Assembly: GCA_029557025.1 (NCBI GenBank)
Contig: JAKPRU010000636.1
Location: 1-5,115, forward strand
DNA length: 5,115 nucleotides
Origin: Candidatus Omnitrophota bacterium
GTDB lineage: Bacteria > Hinthialibacterota > Hinthialibacteria > Hinthialibacterales > JAKPRU01
Direction: 5' to 3'
Shown here: piece by piece, positions 1-5,115 of the stretch
How the letters are laid out: each line of letters starts with the position of its first letter
Numbering within the stretch: position 1 is the first letter of the stretch
The notes under the pieces: generated by a model
What the model was told of the DNA's origin: nothing
Database searches by the model: none
The model's input: the letters and a program-made list of their open reading frames with translations, nothing else
Translations under genes and position numbers: made by a program

Positions 1-757
1 AGTCGGCGGACTCGATGTGGAGAAGGACAATTTGGCCGTTCGTCGGCAGATCGGGTACCTGCCTGAAAACAGCCCGCTGTACTGGGACATGGACGTGGAG
101 GGATACTTGCACTTCGTTTCCGAGGTGAAAGGCGTCCCCCGGAAAGACCGTGCCCGGAAAGTCCGAGAGGTCATGGAGGAAGTGGCCGTGACGGATGTGC
201 GAAACCGAACGGTGGGCAAGCTCTCCAAAGGATACAAGCAGCGTGTGGGACTGGCCCAGGCGTTGCTGAATGACCCTCCTGTCCTGATCCTGGACGAACC
301 GACGGTCGGTCTCGATCCCAAGCAGATCATTGAAATCCGGGAGCTGATTAAGAGTATGGCCGGGAAGCGGACAATCGTTCTTTCGACACACATCCTGCCG
401 GAAGTGAGCATGGTTTGCCAGCGCGTGATCATCATCAACAAAGGCCAGATTGTTGCCGTGGATACACCCGGTAATCTGACGGAGCGTTTGCAGACCTCTC
501 GTCAAATGGAGGTGATCGTGCGCGCTCCGGAGAAGGATCTGGAGCAGAAGCTGTTGGCCTTGCCTGGTGTGAAAGGCGTTCAGGTTGCACACCATGAAAA
601 CGGGGTTCTGACGGTGGTGGTGGATTCGGAAAAAGGAAGAGACCTGCGACCCGCTGTGGCACAGACCCTTGTGGGAGCCGGTTGGGAACTTTACGGCCTT
701 CGGGCGATTGAAATGTCGCTAGAAGAAATTTTCATCCAACTCGTGACAGAGGAATAA
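1..757 (+). CDS. ABC-2 type transporter ATP-binding protein, GldA-like (5' partial)
   Basis: This is the ATPase of an ABC-2 type exporter, acting on the cytoplasmic face of the inner membrane and powering the permease encoded next. The reading frame is open from base 2, so the gene starts upstream; 251 residues are visible. Roughly the first 50 residues, including the Walker A loop, lie outside the window. Counting from the GTG at 17, the Q-loop region is GYLPE (13-17), with Glu where many ABC ATPases have Gln, as is common in GldA/NatA-type proteins. The ABC signature LSKGYKQ is at 69-75, Walker B VLILDEP at 89-95, the D-loop GLD at 98-100, and the H-loop His at 125 in STHILPE. A C-terminal extension of about 85 residues ends in LEEIFIQLVTEE, as usual in this subfamily. 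The GTG at 17 is internal and not the real start, because conserved-looking sequence (VGGLDVEKD) precedes it. The ABC ATPase call is certain. The GldA-like label rests on neighbouring genes and on YLPE. The symbol is left empty because a gliding role is not shown. Confidence 0.95.
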   Translation, partial: VGGLDVEKDNLAVRRQIGYLPENSPLYWDMDVEGYLHFVSEVKGVPRKDRARKVREVMEEVAVTDVRNRTVGKLSKGYKQRVGLAQALLNDPPVLILDEPTVGLDPKQIIEIRELIKSMAGKRTIVLSTHILPEVSMVCQRVIIINKGQIVAVDTPGNLTERLQTSRQMEVIVRAPEKDLEQKLLALPGVKGVQVAHHENGVLTVVVDSEKGRDLRPAVAQTLVGAGWELYGLRAIEMSLEEIFIQLVTEE

Positions 758-763
758 GGAGGG
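756..763 (+). promoter_or_regulatory. Ribosome binding site of the permease gene
   Basis: AAGGAGGG lies 5 bases before the ATG at 769 and overlaps the stop codon of the ATPase gene. This is a strong Shine-Dalgarno match. It supports both the start choice and translation from a shared transcript. Confidence 0.85.
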
Positions 764-768
764 CAACC

Positions 769-1545
769 ATGGGAAATACCTGGGCAATATTCAAACGTGA
801 GATGCGGGCTTATTTCATTTCCCCCATGGCCTACGCGCTCTACGTGATTTTTCTGCTCCTATCCGGGTACTTTTTTACGGTAGGAATATCTTATTACGCG
901 CACTACAGCGTGATGGCCATGCAGACCCAACAATATGGGGGGTTGCCGCCGTTTACGGAGACTGTTTTTCGGAATCTTTTCGGGGATATTTCGATTGTTC
1001 TTCTTCTGATGGTTCCGCTGCTGACCATGAGGCTGTTTGCGGAAGAGAAGAAGATGGGGACGATGGAGCTGTTGCTGACCTATCCGATTCGGGATATCGA
1101 GGTTGTACTGGGGAAATTCTTTGCTGCCCTGGCGGTGATCGGGTTGATGCTGGTCCTGACATTCAGTTATCCCCTTTTAGCGCGGTATGTTGCCGGGGAG
1201 CAGATGGAATATGGTGTGGTGCTGAGCGGCTACCTGGGCTTGTTCCTGGAGATGGCGGCGTTTATTGCGGTCGGCATTTTTCTGTCCTCCACGACGGAAA
1301 ACCAGATCGTCGCGGGTGTCATCTCATTCGGTGCGCTGCTTCTGATCTGGGCGGTCGGATGGGGGGAGGAGCTGGTCAGCGGCGCCATCGGAAAGATACT
1401 CGCGCAACTCTCACTTCTGAACCATTTTGAGGATTTTTCGAAGGGCGTGATCGACACGGGACATGTTACCTATTATATCCTGTTCTGTGTGTTCTTCATT
1501 TTCATGACCCTTCGAGTCCTCGACTCCAACAAGTGGAGGGGCTAA
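769..1545 (+). CDS. ABC-2 type transporter permease, GldF-like
   Basis: This is an integral membrane permease subunit of an ABC-2 exporter and the likely partner of the preceding ATPase. The protein has 258 residues, close to the usual length of about 240-250 for GldF-type permeases. Six hydrophobic stretches are visible, at about 20-40, 70-87, 117-137, 150-172, 180-198 and 233-250. The N-terminal segment FKREMRAYFISPMAYALY is the amphipathic lead-in typical of this family. The cytoplasmic coupling region RLFAEEKKMGTMELLLTYPI (88-107), followed by DIEVVLGKF, is its hallmark, as is the late LLNHFEDFSKGVIDT (216-230). The ATG start at 769 is fixed by an ideal ribosome binding site 11 bp after the ATPase stop. 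The next gene starts 4 bp after this stop. No truncation or frameshift is seen. The GldF-like label comes from motif recognition and gene order. The transported substrate cannot be inferred. Confidence 0.93.
   Translation: MGNTWAIFKREMRAYFISPMAYALYVIFLLLSGYFFTVGISYYAHYSVMAMQTQQYGGLPPFTETVFRNLFGDISIVLLLMVPLLTMRLFAEEKKMGTMELLLTYPIRDIEVVLGKFFAALAVIGLMLVLTFSYPLLARYVAGEQMEYGVVLSGYLGLFLEMAAFIAVGIFLSSTTENQIVAGVISFGALLLIWAVGWGEELVSGAIGKILAQLSLLNHFEDFSKGVIDTGHVTYYILFCVFFIFMTLRVLDSNKWRG
1535..1541 (+). promoter_or_regulatory. Ribosome binding site of the GldG-like gene
   Basis: GGAGGGG lies inside the last codons of the permease gene, 8 bases before the ATG at 1550. The site is embedded in the upstream coding sequence, so the two genes are probably translated from one mRNA. 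Confidence 0.8.
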
Positions 1546-1549
1546 TCCA

Positions 1550-3166
1550 ATGATAAATAAAACGAATTTTTTCCTGGTTATCGGCATCATTCTGGCGCTG
1601 GTCGGGTTGTTTGTGTGGGCGATTCGAAGTGTGTTGGATTCCTGGTCCATCGCACCGCTGGCGCTGGGCGTTATTCTGATCCTGATTTATGTTCTCATGA
1701 ATTTCAACATGCTCGTGGCAAAGCTATCGGGGCGAAGCGCGAAAGCGGGATTTAATTCTGCGATTATGGTCATCATCACGCTGGCGATCATTTGCTTTCT
1801 TCAGGTGCTTCTGACCCGCCACAGCGCACGGTTCGACATGACGCGGTCCGGGAAGTACACCCTGGCGGATCAGACCATCCAAGTGCTGAAGAACCTGAAG
1901 CAGCCGGTTACGATCACCTACCTGTGGAATCCGGAGTTGTTTGGGGACCGCCAAAAGGCGGAGGACCTGTTCAAGGAGTTTCGACATTATTCGGACAAGG
2001 TCGAGTATCGCTTCGTGGACCCGGTGAAGGATCCGGTGGAGGTGGACCGTTTTGCAATCGGAGATACGGTTACTCTGAACAGCTCGTTTGTGGAATGCGG
2101 CGCGAAACGGGAAAAAGTCACGGGTGTGGACGAGGGAGCGTTTACAAACGCCCTGATCAAAGTAACGCGAGAGCAAAGCAAGAAGGTCTATTTCCTGACG
2201 AAGCACGGCGAGAAGGCCAGCGATGATACAACCACTCGAGGCGGCATCGGTTTTCTCAAACGGGCTTTGGAGCAGGAAGCGTACGAAACGGCGGACCTGG
2301 AGTTGACGGGTCTTACGGAGGTTCCGACGGATTGCACACTCCTGGTCATTGCGGGGCCGCAAACCAGCCTGTTCGAGAATGAAGTGGCTGCGATCGAGGA
2401 TTACTTGAGGTACGGCGGAAGTCTCCTGCTGTTTCAGGACCCGCGCAGGGAATCGGGTCTGGAGGCATTGCTGCGTGATTCCTATGGGGTTTGGATACAG
2501 GACGACATTATTCTGGATAACGATCCCCTCAGCGCGGTGTTCGGCCAGACTCAACTGGTACTGACCATCGGGGCCGCATCTTACGGTTCGCACGAGACGA
2601 CAAAAGGGATCGAGCGAGTGATGACGGTTTATTCGCAGGTGCGGTCTTTGCAGAAAGATCCGAATCCTCCGAAAGGTGTCCGGGTAACCGAACTGGTGAA
2701 GAGCAGCAATGACAGTTTCGGCGAGACGGAAGTGGACCGTCTGTTCAACGAAAAGATGGCGGCGAACGATCCCGCAAAAGATCATCAAGGCCCACTGACC
2801 ATGGCGGTGGCGGTGGATTGGGATGCCGAAGCGCGAATCAGCGATGCCACCCAGGAGGAATCCGCCAAAGAACCGGATGTCAGCAGGGAAAAGAAACCGC
2901 AGGGAAGGATGATCGTGTTTGGTGATTCCGATTGCGCTTCGAATCAATTCTTCCAAACCAACAAGGACTTCCTGTTGAATTGTGTGAACTGGCTTTCGCA
3001 GGAGGAGGACCTCATTTCGATTCGTCCGAAAGAAGAGATGGGACAGCCGATCTTTATGAATGCCCTGCAGCAGCGAATTATCTTCTGGGTTCCGGTGGTG
3101 ATTCTGCCGCTGCTGGTTCTCTTGGTCGGCGTCATGGTCTATATGACCCGGAGGGCACGAGGATGA
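1550..3166 (+). CDS. GldG-like ABC transporter auxiliary protein (ABC_transp_aux family)
   Basis: This is a 538-residue membrane-anchored protein that accompanies ABC-2 exporters. Three hydrophobic segments lie at the N-terminus (about 7-25, 34-52, 68-88) and one at the C-terminus (510-532), followed by a basic tail RRARG. The short loop between helices 2 and 3 carries K58, R62 and K65. By the positive-inside rule, the large central part (about 90-505) would then be extracytoplasmic. It begins with RFDMTRSGKYTLADQT (94-109), the typical GldG entry motif. It continues with HGE (219-221), VIAGP (266-270), YGGSLLLFQDP (288-298) and FGDSD (457-461), all characteristic of the GldG/IFT52-like fold. 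A charged, low-complexity linker (about 426-452) interrupts the domain before FGDSD. The stop overlaps the start of the next gene in ATGA. The family assignment is firm. The role, perhaps as a sensor or adaptor for the exporter, is inference. Homologues occur in many non-gliding bacteria. Confidence 0.9.
   Translation: MINKTNFFLVIGIILALVGLFVWAIRSVLDSWSIAPLALGVILILIYVLMNFNMLVAKLSGRSAKAGFNSAIMVIITLAIICFLQVLLTRHSARFDMTRSGKYTLADQTIQVLKNLKQPVTITYLWNPELFGDRQKAEDLFKEFRHYSDKVEYRFVDPVKDPVEVDRFAIGDTVTLNSSFVECGAKREKVTGVDEGAFTNALIKVTREQSKKVYFLTKHGEKASDDTTTRGGIGFLKRALEQEAYETADLELTGLTEVPTDCTLLVIAGPQTSLFENEVAAIEDYLRYGGSLLLFQDPRRESGLEALLRDSYGVWIQDDIILDNDPLSAVFGQTQLVLTIGAASYGSHETTKGIERVMTVYSQVRSLQKDPNPPKGVRVTELVKSSNDSFGETEVDRLFNEKMAANDPAKDHQGPLTMAVAVDWDAEARISDATQEESAKEPDVSREKKPQGRMIVFGDSDCASNQFFQTNKDFLLNCVNWLSQEEDLISIRPKEEMGQPIFMNALQQRIIFWVPVVILPLLVLLVGVMVYMTRRARG
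3150..3155 (+). promoter_or_regulatory. Ribosome binding site fixing the DUF4340 gene start
   Basis: GGAGGG lies 7 bases before the ATG at 3163, inside the end of the GldG-like gene. It decides the start. The same frame is open further upstream, but that part has no membrane anchor or family sequence, and it reads across the GldG-like coding region. Confidence 0.85.
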
Positions 3167-4572
3167 AGAAAAACCTGATTCTGCTCATCATCCTGATTCT
3201 GATCGGAGCCTATTATTTCTGGGACACCGGGAGGATTGAGAAGAAGGAGAAGGCAGAAGAACAAGCGAAGAAGGTTTTTGTTCACAGTAATGAGAACATC
3301 GGTCAAATAACGATCGACAAAGGGACGGAAATCATCTCCGCCAAGAAAGACGGGCAGAACTGGCTTCTGACCAGTCCGCTTCAAACCGCCGGAGATAAGA
3401 GCGCGTGGGACAGTATTGCCCGGACATTGGGCGATGCGAAAAGCCAGCGGACGATCAAGGATGTCACGGCATCACTGACACCGTACGGCCTGGACCAGCC
3501 TGCATTGAAAGTGACGATCGCCGATGTGGACGGGGCAACCCCGGAAACCATAGTGTTCGGCAAGAAGACCCCCACCGGTTCGGAGACTTACGCGATGATC
3601 TCCGGGGCCACAAACCAGGTGTTGACCGTGTACAACTACGTGCAATCGGCTGCGGACAAGAGCCTGTTCGATCTGCGGGATAAGACCATTGTTGCAATGG
3701 ACCCGAATGATGTGCAGCGGATCGATGTCCAGGTGGGTCCCACAGAATATCAGTTGTCACGCGGGACCGATCCGGAATGGACGCTGACTGCACCGTTCCA
3801 GGCGCGGGCAGACAAGTTGAAAGTCGACAGCGCAATCAACAAGATTCGGAACGGTCGAGTTAAAAAGTTCATTGACGAGAATCCGACCGATCTGGCGCAA
3901 TACGGGTTGGTCGAACCAGCCACGCGAGTGGTGTTCTGGGTCGGCCAGCCTGGAACGGAGAGCCAGTGGTCCTCGAAGGCTCTGCTTTTCGGAGCCTCTG
4001 CGCAGACTGCAGACCAGGTGTATGCGAAACGGGAAGGCCAGAACAACGTGTTCGCCGTGGAATCGTCCATTCTGAGCGATCTGCCCGCGGATCCCAAGGT
4101 GTTCCGTCTGAACAAGATTACGGATGTGAAGTCGTGGGATATAAATCACGTGGCGATCGCCCAGGCTGGAGAGACCATTTTTGAAGCATCCAAAGAAGGG
4201 ATGGACTGGGCGCTGATCAAACCGCAGGAGGGTAAGGCAGATTACAGCGATATCAGCGACGTGATTCGTGCTATCACCGACCTGGAAGTGTACGACTTTG
4301 TGAGCGGCGTTACGGACGAGACCACGCTGGGGTTAGATCAACCGGAACTTGTTTTCTCATTGACCACACAGGATGCGACGGAAGAGATTGCGCTTTCCGC
4401 GCCGAAGCCGCATGATTTCGTGGAGGTCCGGTATGGGGTGAGAGAAAAGCCACGTGAGATTTATGCCTTGTTGATCGATGATGCTTCCGAGGCGGTTCAA
4501 AAGGCCCTGAATGTGAAACCGAAGCAGGAGGAACCGACACCGAGCGAGAAAGAAGAGAAAAGCGAGAGGTGA
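3163..4572 (+). CDS. DUF4340 domain-containing membrane-anchored protein, three repeated modules
   Basis: This is a 469-residue protein of the DUF4340 family, which is found beside GldG-like exporter genes but has no established biochemical role. It starts with MKK and one hydrophobic helix (about 4-20) without a clear signal peptidase site. A highly charged, probably helical stretch (24-37) follows, so it is likely an inner-membrane-anchored extracytoplasmic protein. Three related modules can be read in order at about 46-171, 186-315 and 325-449. Each has an I-x-I strand, then W-x-L-x-x-P or a close form (WLLTSP, WTLTAP, WALIKP). Each then has a [YL]GL-x-[EQ]-P turn (YGLDQP, YGLVEP, LGLDQP) and a Y-[AG] strand (YAMI, YAKR, YGVR). 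A charged Lys/Glu tail (about 452-469) closes the protein. The start at 3163 overlaps the preceding stop in ATGA and has a good ribosome binding site, indicating translational coupling. A structural or scaffold part of the exporter complex is inferred from context only. Confidence 0.9.
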   Translation: MKKNLILLIILILIGAYYFWDTGRIEKKEKAEEQAKKVFVHSNENIGQITIDKGTEIISAKKDGQNWLLTSPLQTAGDKSAWDSIARTLGDAKSQRTIKDVTASLTPYGLDQPALKVTIADVDGATPETIVFGKKTPTGSETYAMISGATNQVLTVYNYVQSAADKSLFDLRDKTIVAMDPNDVQRIDVQVGPTEYQLSRGTDPEWTLTAPFQARADKLKVDSAINKIRNGRVKKFIDENPTDLAQYGLVEPATRVVFWVGQPGTESQWSSKALLFGASAQTADQVYAKREGQNNVFAVESSILSDLPADPKVFRLNKITDVKSWDINHVAIAQAGETIFEASKEGMDWALIKPQEGKADYSDISDVIRAITDLEVYDFVSGVTDETTLGLDQPELVFSLTTQDATEEIALSAPKPHDFVEVRYGVREKPREIYALLIDDASEAVQKALNVKPKQEEPTPSEKEEKSER

Positions 4573-4589
4573 GAGGGGTCTGTGGCAGG

Positions 4590-4605
4590 GTGGACAGAGT
4601 GGACA
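4590..4605. repeat. Short direct repeat, GTGGACA twice
   Basis: GTGGACA occurs at 4590-4596 and again at 4599-4605, a 9-bp period just after the DUF4340 stop. Two copies are weak evidence. It may be the remnant or edge of a small tandem repeat next to the hairpin element. Confidence 0.4.
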
Positions 4606-4619
4606 CACCCTCACCCCGA

Positions 4620-4640
4620 CCCTCTCCCGGAGGGAGAGGG
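4620..4640. repeat. Hairpin-forming dispersed-type repeat (CCCTCTCCC / GGGAGAGGG)
   Basis: A 9-bp perfect inverted repeat, CCCTCTCCC (4620-4628) and GGGAGAGGG (4632-4640), surrounds a GGA loop. With its flank CCTCACCCCGA upstream, it matches a well-known family of intergenic repeats seen in many proteobacterial and environmental genomes. When translated, that family gives spurious HPDPLPEGEGE or LSLRERVGVRV peptides, and both appear here in non-coding frames. The element sits 47 bp after the DUF4340 stop. No T-run follows directly (TTTTT comes only 10 bases later), so it is not a canonical intrinsic terminator. It may still stabilise the 3' end of the operon mRNA. Family membership is recalled from experience and not searched. 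Confidence 0.7.
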
Positions 4641-4660
4641 AGAAGAGTCGTTTTTCAGGT

Positions 4661-4688
4661 GTAGGGGCACGTTGCAACGTGCCCCTAC
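4661..4688. repeat. Perfect 28-bp palindrome, REP-like intergenic element
   Basis: The arms GTAGGGGCACGT (4661-4672) and ACGTGCCCCTAC (4677-4688) are exactly complementary around the self-complementary centre TGCA, so all 28 bases form a perfect palindrome. TTCA (4654-4657) and TGAA (4689-4692) can extend the stem across a 3-base bulge. As RNA it would fold into a 12-bp stem with a four-base loop. No U-tract follows on either strand, which argues against a classical terminator. It resembles the GTAGGGGC..GCCCCTAC palindromes scattered between genes in several environmental bacterial genomes. It could be a dispersed repeat, an RNA-stabilising hairpin or a protein-binding site. Confidence 0.85.
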
Positions 4689-4760
4689 TGAAGACACCGC
4701 TACAGAAAGGTACGGGCCATTTCGGAATCGCGTTACTCGCAACGGAATATCCTGCATAGC

Positions 4761-5115
4761 ATGATGCCGGTGGTTCGGGAAGCCGGTCGGATTGCGCTGC
4801 GTCATTTTCGCCATGTGAAGGGAGAACAGAAACCGGATCGGTCGATGGTTTCGGAAGCGGATCGGGAAGTCGAACGGTTTCTGATACGGGAGATTCACGA
4901 CCGATACCCGGAACATGCAATTGTCGGGGAGGAATACGGAGAAAGCGGACGAGGTTCCGTCGATTATGAGTGGGCGATTGACCCCATCGACGGAACCTCA
5001 TCATTTCTGGCGGAGATGCCGATCTGGGCGGTGTCGGTGGGGCTGCTCGTCGAGGACCGCCCGGTTCTGGGGATGGTATACGCGCCGGTGATCGAGGAGT
5101 TTTACCAGGGTTCCG
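4761..5115 (+). CDS. Inositol monophosphatase family protein (3' partial)
   Basis: This is the N-terminal part of a Mg2+-dependent phosphatase of the IMPase superfamily (SuhB, HisN, CysQ and relatives), probably cytoplasmic. The gene runs off the window with 118 residues visible, where full proteins have about 250-270. Numbering from ATG 4761, the helix VVREAGRIALRHF (4-16) is followed by VSEADREVERFL (30-41) and VGEEYG (55-60) with metal-binding Glu57/Glu58. Motif A, DPIDGTSSFL (74-83), contributes Asp74 and Asp77. PIWAVSVGLL and VLGMVYAPV complete the usual core. Visible key residues are intact. The sequence does not separate inositol-phosphatase from histidinol-phosphatase or related activities. 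ATG 4761 or 4764 are the only standard start codons after the in-frame stop at 4689. Both lack a good ribosome binding site and give a rather short N-terminus. The gene lies 188 bp beyond the exporter operon and is separated from it by two hairpins, so it is probably a separate unit. Confidence 0.88.
   Translation, partial: MMPVVREAGRIALRHFRHVKGEQKPDRSMVSEADREVERFLIREIHDRYPEHAIVGEEYGESGRGSVDYEWAIDPIDGTSSFLAEMPIWAVSVGLLVEDRPVLGMVYAPVIEEFYQGS

Noticed and set aside
1724..2956. A 410-codon open frame on the minus strand, opposite the GldG-like gene
   Set aside because: It lies wholly antisense to a gene with clear family motifs. Its product is rich in Arg, His, Leu and Gln without recognisable domains, and it fits a codon-bias shadow. 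Its length is unusual but gives no positive evidence of coding.
2932..3162. A 77-residue N-terminal extension of the DUF4340 protein
   Set aside because: It would overlap the GldG-like coding region by over 230 bp in another frame. It puts a soluble stretch before the membrane anchor, whereas ATG 3163 has an ideal ribosome binding site and ATGA coupling.
1..4572. Assigning the operon as true gliding-motility genes gldA, gldF and gldG
   Set aside because: The family resemblance is clear, but no other gliding or type IX secretion genes are visible and such cassettes are widespread in non-gliding bacteria, so gene symbols were withheld.
4620..4660. Intrinsic terminator after the exporter operon (hairpin plus TTTTT at 4651-4655)
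   Set aside because: The T-run is 10 bases beyond the stem instead of directly after it and is only five long. The second palindrome has no T-run on either side in the right orientation. Termination there remains possible but is not supported as canonical.
4689..4760. Promoter for the phosphatase gene (TATCCT at 4748-4753 as a -10 box)
   Set aside because: No acceptable -35 element lies at 16-18 bp, and the -10 match is weak and would place transcription almost at the start codon.
4357..5004. A 215-codon minus-strand open frame across the intergenic repeats and phosphatase gene
   Set aside because: It spans the end of the DUF4340 gene, both hairpins and the motif-bearing phosphatase frame, and encodes no recognisable domain. 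It includes the known repeat-artifact peptide.
1..5115. CRISPR array, tRNA or rRNA genes, transposase genes, phage attachment sites
   Set aside because: No regularly spaced repeats, cloverleaf-like sequence, ribosomal RNA signatures or integrase/transposase motifs were seen on either strand.

Overview
The window is about 5.1 kb of gene-dense bacterial DNA, apparently about 55% G+C by eye (not computed), with every supported gene on the + strand. Strong AGGAGG-type ribosome binding sites, very short gene junctions and the ABC-2 export family point to a bacterium. The mix of a GldA/GldF/GldG-like cassette, a DUF4340 protein and two hairpin-forming repeats common in environmental genomes would fit an uncultivated Gram-negative lineage or a deltaproteobacterial, planctomycete-like or Hydrogenedentes/Omnitrophica-like group. 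The sequence alone does not settle the phylum.

Positions 1-4572 hold one tight co-directional operon, cut at its 5' end. In order it encodes an ABC-2 type ATPase (GldA-like, missing its N-terminus and Walker A), a six-helix ABC-2 permease (GldF-like), a membrane-anchored GldG-like auxiliary protein with a large extracytoplasmic domain, and a membrane-anchored DUF4340 protein made of three similar modules. Gene spacings are 11 bp, 4 bp and a 4-bp ATGA overlap, each with a strong Shine-Dalgarno sequence. The layout suggests one complex: the ATPase powers the permease in the inner membrane, while the GldG-like and DUF4340 proteins form its extracytoplasmic part. The substrate is unknown. Homology to gliding proteins does not mean that this organism glides.

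Positions 4573-4760 are a short intergenic region. It holds a period-9 GTGGACA duplication, a 9-bp-stem hairpin of the widespread CCCTCTCCC..GGGAGAGGG type, and a perfect 28-bp palindrome. They look like dispersed, REP-like repeats sitting at the operon boundary. There is no canonical U-tract terminator and no convincing promoter.

Positions 4761-5115 are the 5' part of an inositol monophosphatase family gene with intact metal-binding motifs. It runs off the window, and its start codon is uncertain.

The most interesting items are the four-gene export cassette with its three-module DUF4340 subunit, and the pair of palindromic elements between the operon and the phosphatase. No fully novel system can be claimed from this sequence alone.
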